Of a stretch of 64,000 bases of DNA, positions 45,130 to 54,367 are shown piece after piece. Made by a program: the position numbers and the translations under genes. The stretch is from Marinimicrobium alkaliphilum. GTDB lineage: Bacteria > Pseudomonadota > Gammaproteobacteria > Pseudomonadales > Cellvibrionaceae. The notes under the pieces were generated by a model. It ran no database searches, had not been told where the DNA came from, and saw nothing but the letters and a program-made list of their open reading frames with translations. Every line of letters starts with the position of its first letter. The stretch's first letter is position 1. The stretch is taken from the NCBI RefSeq assembly GCF_003259155.1, contig NZ_QGMQ01000003.1:310001-374000 (forward strand). Direction: 5' to 3'.

Positions 45130-46338
45130 GTGAAACGAATAATAACCCCGGCGCTCCTGCTTTCAGCCACCCTGTGCGCGTCAGGACTGAGCCATGCCGA
45201 TGCACGCACCCAGGCCCTGCAAATTCACAACCGCATTGCCGGTGTGCCCCCGAGCACCGAGACGTTGCTGACCATGGCCGACGCCATCGACGACGGGCGG
45301 GTCGCCGACGCCGTGCGCACCGCAATGGAAGACGAAAATTTTTATCGGGTGACCCTGAAAAACATGGCCACACCCTGGACCAACCGGGATCAGGATGTGT
45401 TTGCGCCCCTGAATGACTACACCGCGACCTTTATCGGTATGGTGCGCGACGGCACCGACCTGCGCACACTCCTGTACGACGACATCCTCTACACCAGCAA
45501 CGCCCCCGGGCTGCCGGCCTATTCCATTCACAACAACGATCACTACGCCGCACTCGAAGCCAGCGACCACAGTCTGCGTGACACCCTGGAGCCGCAAACC
45601 CAGTCGAGCCTGACCGGGCTGCCGTCCTACGCGTCGTCCGGAGTCCTGACCAGTCGGGCCGGCGCCCGGGCGTTCTTTTTTGCCGGCACCAACCGCGCCA
45701 TGTTCCGCTTCACGCTGATGAGCCACCTGTGTCGGGACCTGGAACAGGTGCACGACAACAGCCTGCCACCGGACCGGATCCGCCAGGATGTCAGTCGCAG
45801 TCCGGGGGGCGACAGCCGGGTGTTCAACAACAACTGTGCCGGCTGCCACACAGGCATGGATCCCATGGCCCAGGCCTTCGCCTACTACGACTGGATCTAT
45901 GACAGCGATGCCGACCCGGAGGGCGCGCGCGGTCACATCATCTATAACCCTGAGGGCCATGAGGACCCTGACACCGGTTCCCGGGTCACGCCCAAACACC
46001 GCATCAACAGCACGACCTTTGCGCCGGGCTATGTCATCACCGACGATCGCTGGGACAACTACTGGCGCTCGGGCATGAACGCCAACCTGGGTTGGGACCC
46101 GGCGCTGCCCGGCAGCGGCGAGGGCGCGCGCAGCATGGCCATGGAGCTGGCGCACAGCGAAGCCTTTGCCGCCTGTCAGGTGGAAAAGGTGTTCCGCAGC
46201 GTGTGCGCCCGTGCCCCCGAAAGCAGCGCTGACCGGTCCCTGCTGGGTGAAACCACCGAGCGCTTTATGCACGGCAGCGACGCCTACAACCTGCAGCCGG
46301 TGTTTATCGACACCGCCAGCTACTGCACCGCGCCCTAG
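45130..46338 (+). CDS. Periplasmic monohaem c-type protein
   Basis: GTG 45130 lies five bases after GGAG and starts directly at a signal peptide (KRIITPALLLSATLCASGLS); ATG 45115 is an alternative. The product has 402 residues, one haem-binding CAGCH at residues 236-240 in NNCAGCHTGMDPMAQAFAYY, and no other family feature I can name. The haem site lies in the second half, as in several DUF1588-like proteins, but the rest differs. It opens the plus-strand operon that ends with apbE; the following gene is 18 bases away. Confidence 0.82.
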   Translation: MKRIITPALLLSATLCASGLSHADARTQALQIHNRIAGVPPSTETLLTMADAIDDGRVADAVRTAMEDENFYRVTLKNMATPWTNRDQDVFAPLNDYTATFIGMVRDGTDLRTLLYDDILYTSNAPGLPAYSIHNNDHYAALEASDHSLRDTLEPQTQSSLTGLPSYASSGVLTSRAGARAFFFAGTNRAMFRFTLMSHLCRDLEQVHDNSLPPDRIRQDVSRSPGGDSRVFNNNCAGCHTGMDPMAQAFAYYDWIYDSDADPEGARGHIIYNPEGHEDPDTGSRVTPKHRINSTTFAPGYVITDDRWDNYWRSGMNANLGWDPALPGSGEGARSMAMELAHSEAFAACQVEKVFRSVCARAPESSADRSLLGETTERFMHGSDAYNLQPVFIDTASYCTAP

Positions 46339-46356
46339 GCCCGAGGACCGTCAACC

Positions 46357-48900
46357 ATGACTCACACACCCCTTGTGAACGCCTGGCGCCTGACCACGGC
46401 TACCGTGCTGATCACCCTGCTGGTCGCCTGCGGCTCTGACAGTGGCGCACCGGTGCGGGAAAACCCCGACAGCCGCAGCCCCGACGACACCATCTTCGCC
46501 TACACCGGCAGCGTCTCCGCCCAGACCGAAGACGTGCTCGCCTTCCAGCGCGAAGTCTGGATCGGTCTGGCCACGCCCGCCCGCTGTGGCAGCTGCCACA
46601 CCGCCGATGGCCAGGCGCCGCGCTTCGCCCGGGGCGACGACATCAACCTGGCCTATCAGGAAGCGCTGAGCCTGGTGAACCTGAGCGCCCCAGCGGAATC
46701 CTTACTGGTCACCCGGGTCGCCGGAGGCCACAACTGCTGGCTCGCCAGCCCCCAGGCCTGCGCCGACATCATCACCGGCTATATCGCCGCCTGGGCCGAT
46801 GTCGCGGGCAGCGAAGCCACGCCCCTGGTGTTCGAGGCCCCGCCCGAACGCCAGGTGGGCGCCAGCCGGGTTTTCCCCGCCAACCCGGCGGACACCGCCT
46901 TTGCCGGCACCGTTTACCCCTTGCTCAGCCAACACTGCGCCGAGTGCCACAGCCCCTCCGCGCCCGCGCGCCAACAGCCGTTTATCGGCAGCAGCGCCAT
47001 CGACACCGCCTACGAGGCCGCGCGCAGCCGCATGCGTCTGGATGCCCCGGCGCAATCCCGCCTGGTGCGCCGTTTGGCCGATGAAGCCCACGGCTGCTGG
47101 GACGACGACTGCGCCGCCAGCGCCAGCGCCATGACCAATGCCATTGCGGCGCTCGCCGACGGCATCCCGGAAACCCAGGTGGACCCGGCCCTCAATGTCA
47201 GCCGCGCCCTGCGCCTCGAAGACGGCCTGGTGGCCACCGAGGGCGGACGTATCGACACCCACGTGGTGGCGCGCTATGAATTCAAAACCGGTAGCGGTGC
47301 CATCGCCTACGACACCAGCGGTGTTCTGGATATCGATCTCAACCTGTCCGGCGATGTCAGCTGGATGAGCTCCTGGGGCCTGCGTCTGAATCTGGCGGGG
47401 GGCAATAACGGCAAGGCCCAGGCCGCCACCAGCAGCAGCCGACGCCTGCACCAACGCCTGACCAGCGCGGGCGAGTACAGCATCGAGGCCTGGGTGATTC
47501 CCGACAACGTGGTTCAGGGCGACGGCGGCATGAATACCGCCCGCATCATCAGTTATTCGGGCAGCGCCAGCGCGCGCAACTTTACCCTCGGCCAGAGCAT
47601 GTACAACTACGACTTCCTCAACCGCAGCGGCGCCACCTCGGGCAACGGTCTACCGGCCCTGGGCACCGATCCGGATGCCGAGCGCCTGCAGGCCACCCTG
47701 CAGCATGTGGTCGCCACCTTCGACCCGGTCAACGGCCGGCGCCTGTACGTCAACGGCGAATTCACCGGCGATGAAGACCCGCTCGCGAGCAACCTGGCGG
47801 ACTGGGACGATACGTTCGCCTTAGTGGTGGGTAACGAAGTGTCGAGCAACAAACCCTGGCGTGGCAGCCTGCGTTTTCTGGCCCTGCACGATCGCGCCCT
47901 CAGCCCGGAAGCCATCGCCGCCAACTACGCCGTGGGCGTGGGCGCGCGCTTTTACCTGCTGTTCAATATCTCGCACCTGATTGTCGACGGCGAACTGAAC
48001 GCCAGCAACAATCCCGGCGCCTACGTGGTGTTCGAGGTGCAACAGTTTGACGACTACGGCTACCTGTTCAACCAGCCCTTTGTGGTCACCCTGAACGACG
48101 ACGCGGCGCTCAATGCCATTCCGGTGCAGGGCCTGCGCATCGGCATCAACGGCAGCGAAGTGGTGGTCGGGCAAGCCTACGCCAACCTGAACACCCACCT
48201 GGACAACGCCGACCGGGTCGAGGGGCGGCTGCCGCTGTCGCGCCTGGGCACGGTGATTGAAGTACAACAGGGGCCGGATCTGGATGAGTTTTTCCTGACC
48301 TTTGACCGCATCGGCAGCCACACCTATGCCCGGGTCGAAGCCGAACCCACACCTCTGGAGCCGAGTGCTAACCGGGAAACCCAGGCGCGCGTGGCACTGC
48401 GCAACTTCGGCGCGATCAACGCCGCCCTGGCACGGATGACCAGCGTGCCCGCGAGCACGGAGAGCGTTGCCAGCACCTACAACAACGTCCGCCAGCAATT
48501 GCCGGTCAACCCCGGCGTCGACGGCTTTTTGGCCGCCCATCAAATGGGCGTCACGCAACTGGCAGTGGCCTACTGCAGCGCCCTGGTGGACAACAGCGCA
48601 TGGCGCGATGACTTTTTTACCGGGGTGAATTTTTCCCAGCCGGTGACCCAGGCGCTCGCGGAGAGTTCCCAACGCGCGCGGGTGATCGACCCGCTGCTGA
48701 CCCGCCTGCTGGCGGCCGACATCGAGGGCGAACGCCTGCCCAACATGCCCGAAGCCGGTGCGGTGGAAGACGAACTGCACCAGTTGCTCGAGCGCATGAC
48801 CCAATGCACCGGCAACTGTGACCCGGTCGCACGCACCAGCGTCGCCACCAAAGCAGCCTGCGCCGCCGCCATGGGCAGCGCCGTCATGCTGCTGCATTGA
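46357..48900 (+). CDS. Dihaem lipoprotein with LamG-like lectin domain
   Basis: The 847-residue protein is a probable lipoprotein (VLITLLVACGSDSG). A tandem pair of cytochrome-like domains occupies about residues 45-280, with CGSCH at 77-81 and CAECH at 194-198, each followed by a GGHNCW/EAHGCW cysteine segment. A LamG/concanavalin-type domain follows at about 310-525 (YSIEAWVIPDNV, NGRRLYVNGEFTGDEDPLAS). The last 300 residues are unknown. Lectin and haem domains together suggest a surface redox protein that binds a glycan or another cell-surface ligand. The genes before and after are on the same operon. Confidence 0.84.
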   Translation: MTHTPLVNAWRLTTATVLITLLVACGSDSGAPVRENPDSRSPDDTIFAYTGSVSAQTEDVLAFQREVWIGLATPARCGSCHTADGQAPRFARGDDINLAYQEALSLVNLSAPAESLLVTRVAGGHNCWLASPQACADIITGYIAAWADVAGSEATPLVFEAPPERQVGASRVFPANPADTAFAGTVYPLLSQHCAECHSPSAPARQQPFIGSSAIDTAYEAARSRMRLDAPAQSRLVRRLADEAHGCWDDDCAASASAMTNAIAALADGIPETQVDPALNVSRALRLEDGLVATEGGRIDTHVVARYEFKTGSGAIAYDTSGVLDIDLNLSGDVSWMSSWGLRLNLAGGNNGKAQAATSSSRRLHQRLTSAGEYSIEAWVIPDNVVQGDGGMNTARIISYSGSASARNFTLGQSMYNYDFLNRSGATSGNGLPALGTDPDAERLQATLQHVVATFDPVNGRRLYVNGEFTGDEDPLASNLADWDDTFALVVGNEVSSNKPWRGSLRFLALHDRALSPEAIAANYAVGVGARFYLLFNISHLIVDGELNASNNPGAYVVFEVQQFDDYGYLFNQPFVVTLNDDAALNAIPVQGLRIGINGSEVVVGQAYANLNTHLDNADRVEGRLPLSRLGTVIEVQQGPDLDEFFLTFDRIGSHTYARVEAEPTPLEPSANRETQARVALRNFGAINAALARMTSVPASTESVASTYNNVRQQLPVNPGVDGFLAAHQMGVTQLAVAYCSALVDNSAWRDDFFTGVNFSQPVTQALAESSQRARVIDPLLTRLLAADIEGERLPNMPEAGAVEDELHQLLERMTQCTGNCDPVARTSVATKAACAAAMGSAVMLLH

Positions 48901-48944
48901 TCGAATTCAGATAACCGCACCAAGAGCGCAGAAGGCACTGAACA

Positions 48945-50540
48945 ATGGCCAAACGACATCGACCCACGCTCCACCCGGACGCCCCGCTCAAGCTGGAGGG
49001 ACACAGCCGTCCGGTTTCGCGCCGCGAGCTGCTCGCCCACGGTTTCAAGGCGGGCTCGGCCCTGTTGGTGGGCAGCAGCCTGTCGGGCATGCTGGTCAAC
49101 AGCGCCATCGCCAGCGGCGTACCCCTGTCCGATGACGTCGCCGAGATTCGCGACCAGATCTGCGGCATCGCGGGTTCCGGTGCGGGCAAGATTCCCTTTA
49201 TCTGCTTCGACCTGGCGGGCGGCGCCAGTATGGCCGGCTCCAATGTCCTGGTGGGTGGGCGCGGCGGTCAACTGGACCTGCTCAGCACCGGCGGCTACGC
49301 GCTGCAAGGTTTGCCCAACGACATGCTGCCGGGAGACTCGAGCGAGAACTTTATCAACACCGATCTGGGCCTGGCGTTTCACAGCGACAGCGATATGCTG
49401 CGCGGCATCCTCGAGCGCATCGGCGCGGGTACGGCCAGCAGCACCAATGGCTTTGTGGTACCGGCGCGCTCCGAAAACGACACCGGCAACAATCCCCACA
49501 ACCCCATGTACGCCATCAACCGGGCCGGTGCCCGGGGCGAGTTGCTGGCGCTGGTCGGGTCGCGCAGCAGCGACTCGGGCGGCAACTCCGGTGCACCCGC
49601 GGCCTGGATGAACAACGAAGTGCGACCCACCAAAGTGGATCGGCCCTCGGATGTCACCGGTCTTGTGGATGTGGGCGACCTGGTGAGCCTGATGGATCAA
49701 CAGGACACCGTCTCAGTGATGGAATCCATCTACCGCATCAGCAATGCCAAGCTCGACCGCACGCACCTGGGCACCGCCCAGGACGCGCGCCTGAAAGAGC
49801 TGTTGCGCTGCGGCTATGTCAAAAGCGCCGACCTGGCGGCGCGCTTCGGCAACCCCGCCGCGCTCAACCCGGAAGCGGACCCGGACATCCTCGGTCCGAG
49901 CGGTATTTTCAGTCAGGAAGAATGGGACCGGGACGGCGAATTCCGCAAAACCGGGTCGGTCATGAAGCTGGTCATGGAAGGCTACGCCGGGGCCGGCACC
50001 ATCACCATGGGCGGCTACGATTACCACACCGGCGAGCGCCGCACCGGCGACGCCCGGGACCTGCGCGCCGGGCGCTGCATGGGCGCCTGCCTGGAATACG
50101 CTGCGCGCAAAGGGATGCCGCTGATGATTTATGTCTACAGTGACGGCTCGGTGTTCAGCAACGGTCGTCCGGATCCGTTGCAGGAGCGGGGCAAACTCGA
50201 GTGGACCGGCGACAGCCAGCAGACCGCCGCGTCCTTCTTTCTGGTATACAATCCCGGTGGCCGGCCCCAGATCATCGGCGCCAGCGAAGCCGAGCGGGTC
50301 GTGCATCAACAGATCGGCTATATGCGCCCCAACGGGCAGGTGGAAACCGCCTCTTCACCGGTGGCCAACAACGTCAACCTGCTGGTGGAAATGGTCGCGC
50401 TCAACTACATGGCGCTGCACGGCGAACAGGGGCAATTCCCCATCGCCTTTCCCGGGCACGGCCTGGGCAATGCGGCCATGATGGATCGGCTCACCGCATT
50501 CCAGCCCATCTGTCAGGGCACCATCGACAACCCGGTTTAG
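48945..50540 (+). CDS. Tat-exported DUF1501-like protein
   Basis: The 531-residue protein has a twin-arginine type signal (PVSRRELLAHGFKAGSALLV). The body includes ICFDLAGGASMAGSNVLVGG, GTITMGGYDYHTGERRTGDA and VYSDGSVFSNG, which recall DUF1501/sulphatase-like proteins that often pair with cytochrome-domain proteins. No metal ligands can be named with safety. Export by Tat implies folding, perhaps with a cofactor, before passage through the membrane. It is 44 bases after the LamG gene and is followed by apbE after ten bases, so it belongs to the redox operon. Confidence 0.78.
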   Translation: MAKRHRPTLHPDAPLKLEGHSRPVSRRELLAHGFKAGSALLVGSSLSGMLVNSAIASGVPLSDDVAEIRDQICGIAGSGAGKIPFICFDLAGGASMAGSNVLVGGRGGQLDLLSTGGYALQGLPNDMLPGDSSENFINTDLGLAFHSDSDMLRGILERIGAGTASSTNGFVVPARSENDTGNNPHNPMYAINRAGARGELLALVGSRSSDSGGNSGAPAAWMNNEVRPTKVDRPSDVTGLVDVGDLVSLMDQQDTVSVMESIYRISNAKLDRTHLGTAQDARLKELLRCGYVKSADLAARFGNPAALNPEADPDILGPSGIFSQEEWDRDGEFRKTGSVMKLVMEGYAGAGTITMGGYDYHTGERRTGDARDLRAGRCMGACLEYAARKGMPLMIYVYSDGSVFSNGRPDPLQERGKLEWTGDSQQTAASFFLVYNPGGRPQIIGASEAERVVHQQIGYMRPNGQVETASSPVANNVNLLVEMVALNYMALHGEQGQFPIAFPGHGLGNAAMMDRLTAFQPICQGTIDNPV

Positions 50541-50550
50541 GAGTTCACCC

Positions 50551-51537
50551 ATGCCCCAGCGCCTCGGGCCACTGCTGCTGTTAGTGCTGAGTCTGAGCGT
50601 TCAGGCCGAATGGCACAGCGGCCAATGGGACATCATGGGCACCCGGATCGACGCCAACCTCTGGCAGCCGGACCCGACTCTGGCACGCGAGGCCCTGGCG
50701 GCGGTGGCCGCGGAAATGCATTGGGTCGATCATCAGTTCAGCCCCTATCGGGACGACAGCCAACTCAGCCGCCTCAACCGCGAGGCCTCCAGAGCCAGCG
50801 TCGACGCCCCCCTGAACATCTCCCCCGAGCTGAGCGAGCTGCTGGCCCGCGCCGCCCACTACAGTGAACTGACCGATGGCGCCTTCGACATCACCTTCGC
50901 CTCCGTGGGCCGACTCTACGATTACCGCGCCGGTGAACGCCCGGACCCGGACACCCTCGCGGCCCTGCGCGACGCCATCGACTATCGGCTGATCCGGCTC
51001 GACGTCGAGCGACATGAGGTCTACTACGCGGACGCCCGGGTGTACGCCGATCTGGGCGGCATCGCCAAGGGCTACGCCGTACAGCGGGCCATGGATGCGC
51101 TTAGGTCGCTGGGCATCGAGCACGCCAGTGTCAGCGCCGGGGGCGACAGTCAGGTGATCGGCGAGCGCCACGACCGCCCCTGGGTGGTGGGCATCAAAAA
51201 TCCCCGCGACCCCGAGTCCATCGCTATCCGCCTGCCCCTGACCGACGCCGCCATCTCCACCTCCGGCGATTACGAACGCTACTTTATCGACGCCGACGGC
51301 GAACGCATCCACCACATTCTCAACCCCGACACCGGCACCCCGGCCGGGGACATCGCCAGCGCCACCGTCATCGGCCCGAGCGCCTACGACACCGACCCGC
51401 TGTCCACCGCCGTGTTCATTATGGGTGTCGACGCCGGCCTGGCCCTGATCAACCGCCTGCCGGACTTCGACGCCGTGGTGATTACCCGCAGCGGCCAGGT
51501 ATTCTATTCCGACGGCCTGATGCCGCCAGAGGATTAA
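50551..51537 (+). CDS. apbE: FAD:protein FMN transferase
   Basis: ApbE cuts FAD and attaches FMN by a phosphoester bond to Ser or Thr of target proteins. The 328-residue protein has a signal peptide (LGPLLLLVLSLSVQAEW), the MGTRIDANLW start of the fold, ADLGGIAKGYAVQRAMDALR, SAGGDSQVIG, the HHILNPDTGTPA motif and the metal-site Asp in YDTDPLSTAVFIMG. It is a complete periplasmic enzyme and the last gene of the plus-strand redox operon. The nearest candidate target is the DUF3570 protein of the divergent operon, which has two D-x-x-S-G-A-S motifs. The 300 bases after it are palindromic repeats. Confidence 0.94.
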   Translation: MPQRLGPLLLLVLSLSVQAEWHSGQWDIMGTRIDANLWQPDPTLAREALAAVAAEMHWVDHQFSPYRDDSQLSRLNREASRASVDAPLNISPELSELLARAAHYSELTDGAFDITFASVGRLYDYRAGERPDPDTLAALRDAIDYRLIRLDVERHEVYYADARVYADLGGIAKGYAVQRAMDALRSLGIEHASVSAGGDSQVIGERHDRPWVVGIKNPRDPESIAIRLPLTDAAISTSGDYERYFIDADGERIHHILNPDTGTPAGDIASATVIGPSAYDTDPLSTAVFIMGVDAGLALINRLPDFDAVVITRSGQVFYSDGLMPPED

Positions 51538-51600
51538 CACCTCGACAGGTCGATGGGGTGCGCCATATCGGCATTAGGTGGGTATCGGATTACGAAGAGG

Positions 51601-51834
51601 TGTCGGATTACGGCTACGCCTAATCCGACCTACGGGGACAATGGCGCGCTGTTTGGGTTGGGTGCCTCATTGTCGGATTACGGCTGCGCCTAATCCGACC
51701 TACGGGGACAATGGCACGCTGTTTGGGTTGGGTGCCTTATTGTCGAATTACGGCTGCGCCTAATCCGACCTACGCAAACAATGGCACGCTGCTTCGAGTA
51801 GGTCGGATTAGCCCGAAGGGCGTAATCCGACAAA
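51601..51834. repeat. 70-bp tandem repeats with GTCGGATTA palindromes
   Basis: Units start at 51601, 51671 and 51741 with an exact 70-base period; units 1 and 2 differ at only a few positions. Each has TCGGATTACGGCtgcGCCTAATCCGA-type arms. A fourth palindrome (51800-51830, arms GTCGGATTAGCCC and GGGCGTAATCCGAC) follows in another spacing. The 308 bases between apbE and the next gene hold nothing else. Confidence 0.9.
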
Positions 51835-51845
51835 ACGCACCAGAA

Positions 51846-53045
51846 TCAGAAGCCCGATTCCAGCAACGTTGCGAGCAAATTCACGACAATCTGATCGCCC
51901 TCTTCGGCGGGAAACACATCGCTCAGCACGCCAACCTGCAAGGTTCTCCCCTCATTGCCGAGCACGGCACAGGAGTCGCCATCATCGAACTGGCAGATAG
52001 AGACACCATCCCCCAGGGGTTCAAGACCCAGCGAGTGGGTATTCCAGGGCAACGTGAAGAGCGCCAATTCGGGAGACAGCCCATAGCGGCTACGCGGCGA
52101 AGTGAAAGAGATGGTGTCATGGTTCGCACTCCCCGAAACAGTGGTCTCTAAAGCAGCAAAGAGCCCGTCATCGGAGCTCTCAGTATAGGTTCCGAAGATC
52201 AGCCGACCATCGTTCTCCACCCAGTCCACTATGGGGTCGTGATAATTGGAAGAGAGAGGATTACTCTGTGCAAAGAGAACAATTACGTCGTATTCCCCAC
52301 TCTCCACTTCGTGGAGCAAGTCCGGGCCATCCGTGGCGACCGTCAGCTCGATAAACCCGCTACCGTAAAGGACTTCGAGCCCCGCTAGAAAGACGTCTCC
52401 CTCTGCGTCGCTAGAGATACCGTCGGCCCAGTAAAGTACGCTGGCGCCTGAAACAACAGCCTCCGACGTAAGCTCAACGCAGATCGTTTTTTCACTGACG
52501 ACATCATCGATTTGACCGTCATCAACAGTGTCATAACCGAAGGAGTAGGTCGTGCCCTTTCCGTTCTCGCAAACGTCCACGCCAACGTTCGCTGTCTCCA
52601 GGAGCATGGGCAAGCCACGCTCTCCGTCGCTGCCATTGCACACGGTCTCAACGCCCTGGGCATCGTCCATCTCTCCGTCGCCGTCGGTGTCGTACCCGAA
52701 GGCGTAAGTCACTCCGCCATACGCGCACTCATCGAAGGTCGCGGCTTCGGTTACCACCAGAAGTGGTTGACCTGCTTCTCCTCCAGGCCCCGCCTCACCG
52801 CTACAAATCACTTCGACGTGGCTCAGCTCGTCGATCGTGCCGTCGGCATTGGTATCATAGCCAAAGGTTAGCTCGCTACCACCGGCAGGACAGTCCTGCT
52901 CCGAGGCAGGCTCTGACGAAACCTCTAGCCGTTCAGCACGTTCAGTACTTGATCCGCCACAGCCTAATAGAGAAAACACCAGAAGCACGGAAGCGATCGC
53001 GCTTAAACGTCGGATAGTCGTAGATTTCTTATATTTTTCAGACAT
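51846..53045 (-). CDS. Lipoprotein with DUF7151-like repeats
   Basis: The 399-residue protein is a lipoprotein (ASVLLVFSLLGCGGSS, Cys29). Residues about 50-200 contain three repeats with the pattern C-x-x-GG...FGYDTNxDGxxDD...C, for instance LTFGYDTNADGTIDELSHVE and YAFGYDTDGDGEMDDAQGVE; the Asp-rich loops resemble calcium-binding thrombospondin-3 or DUF7151 repeats. The C-terminal half (about 205-399) has a Rossmann-like pattern (YDVIVLFAQSNPLSSNYHDP, NDGRLIFGTYTES) perhaps related to glutamine-amidotransferase-like domains. It is flanked on both sides by GTCGGATTA repeats, which suggests a recently moved or exchanged gene. Function unknown. Confidence 0.75.
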   Translation of the reverse strand: MSEKYKKSTTIRRLSAIASVLLVFSLLGCGGSSTERAERLEVSSEPASEQDCPAGGSELTFGYDTNADGTIDELSHVEVICSGEAGPGGEAGQPLLVVTEAATFDECAYGGVTYAFGYDTDGDGEMDDAQGVETVCNGSDGERGLPMLLETANVGVDVCENGKGTTYSFGYDTVDDGQIDDVVSEKTICVELTSEAVVSGASVLYWADGISSDAEGDVFLAGLEVLYGSGFIELTVATDGPDLLHEVESGEYDVIVLFAQSNPLSSNYHDPIVDWVENDGRLIFGTYTESSDDGLFAALETTVSGSANHDTISFTSPRSRYGLSPELALFTLPWNTHSLGLEPLGDGVSICQFDDGDSCAVLGNEGRTLQVGVLSDVFPAEEGDQIVVNLLATLLESGF

Positions 53046-53326
53046 CGAATAACCTCATTTATTGATAGGGAATAATATTCCCATTGGCGACGAGCGATGA
53101 ACGCCCTCCAAGACGATGCCAATTTTGGACACTGAACTTGAAGCGATCCACACTCCGGGATACGAGTGAGATTATTGAACTCCGGGAGTGTCATTGTGAG
53201 TGGCACCGTGGATTTCATGGTGTGGGTCTTAGCTCGTCATGTCAACTCGTCCGCATCCGGCCAATAAGTTGCGAATGTTGCTAAAGGGTGTGTTTATCAA
53301 TGGCCGTCGGAAGATCAAAGCCTCGA

Positions 53327-53410
53327 AAAGTCGATGGTGCGCCTTATCGGCATTGGAGGGTTTTTGTCGGATTACGGCTGCGCCTAATTCAACCTACTCG
53401 AACGATGGCA
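53327..53410. repeat. Dispersed GTCGGATTA palindromic repeat
   Basis: Sequence at 53365-53400 (GTCGGATTACGGCTGCGCC and so on) is a decayed copy of the 70-bp unit of 51.6 kb, and the preceding GTCGATGGTGCGCCTTATCG matches the flank at 51549-51571. The 53046-53477 interval holds no gene I can support apart from this repeat and the promoter side of the next gene. Confidence 0.75.
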
Positions 53411-53477
53411 GCCCGATCCCGTTAGACGGATGTCGTATTTTGCTACAATAGCGGCACATTGATCGACCGAGGTAATC

Positions 53478-54260
53478 ATGTTGTACAGAATTTCTGCTCT
53501 GTTTGTTTTTTTGCTCGTTCACTCATCTGCTCACGCCATTTCCAATATTGAAGGTCAGCGCCCGGGGCCGCCACCCGAAGGTTGGAGTGGCCAGTTAGAG
53601 TTCACCGCCAGCGGTAAATCCGGCAACGTCGAGGAAGATCGCTACGCGCTGGGCGGACGTTTGACCCATAGGGGGGGCGCCAATACCGCCTTTGCCATCG
53701 TGGAAGCCTCGGAGGCGCAGAGTCTGGGGACTCGCACCGCCAACGATGCATTTGTGCACACCCGGTTTATGCATCAGCAGTCTGAGTTGGTCACTTGGGA
53801 AGGTTTTCTGCAGTGGCAGGAAAATGAGTTCTCCAACCTGCTATCGCGCTATCTGGCCGGTGGCGGCGCGCGCCTGGATATTTTTTCCGACCCGGAGACG
53901 GCTACCCTGGCGGTGGGTTTAGGCACCTTTCGCGAATGGGAAGAAACCGATCTTAGGACTTTCAATCGCAGTACCAACACCTGGCGGGTCAACAACTACT
54001 GGTCCTACCGGCAACAGTTGAACGAACAGGTGAACTGGTACACCACGGTTTACTATCAACCCAGTGTCGATGACACGGATAACTACCGGGTGCTGTTCGA
54101 TGCGGGTCTCACCGTGCGCCTGACAGGAGCGCTGCAGTTGCGCGTCAGCTACAACTTAAACCACAACAGCCATCCGCCCAGAAACCTGGAGGCGGATCCG
54201 GTGGTCGACCGGGCGAATACCAATACCCAATATTCGACCACGTTTTTGTACGAGTTCTAA
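53478..54260 (+). CDS. DUF481-like outer-membrane protein
   Basis: The 260-residue protein has a signal peptide (ISALFVFLLVHSSAHAIS) and then DUF481-type alternating strands: GWSGQLEFTASGKSGNVEED, YALGGRLTHRGG and a C-terminal STTFLYEF with final Phe. DUF481 proteins form small outer-membrane barrels of unknown transport role, often induced by salt or chelators. The ribosome site is GAGG at 53470. The neighbours are unrelated and the gene has about 100 bases before the following xylanase gene, so it may be its own transcript. Only the family assignment is supported. Confidence 0.85.
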   Translation: MLYRISALFVFLLVHSSAHAISNIEGQRPGPPPEGWSGQLEFTASGKSGNVEEDRYALGGRLTHRGGANTAFAIVEASEAQSLGTRTANDAFVHTRFMHQQSELVTWEGFLQWQENEFSNLLSRYLAGGGARLDIFSDPETATLAVGLGTFREWEETDLRTFNRSTNTWRVNNYWSYRQQLNEQVNWYTTVYYQPSVDDTDNYRVLFDAGLTVRLTGALQLRVSYNLNHNSHPPRNLEADPVVDRANTNTQYSTTFLYEF

Positions 54261-54367
54261 CGCTCTTGGCTACTGGGAGTCACGCGCTGTAGAGGTCCAT
54301 CCGTTGACCTCCCGGCCCACCTGCCTTATGGTTCACCTGACAATATAACAACAGCACAGGTGATCTC

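Noticed and set aside
51541-51840. Short regularly spaced palindromes considered as a CRISPR array
   Set aside because: The intervals between palindromes are themselves repeated (70-base tandem units), not unique spacers, and no cas genes are present.
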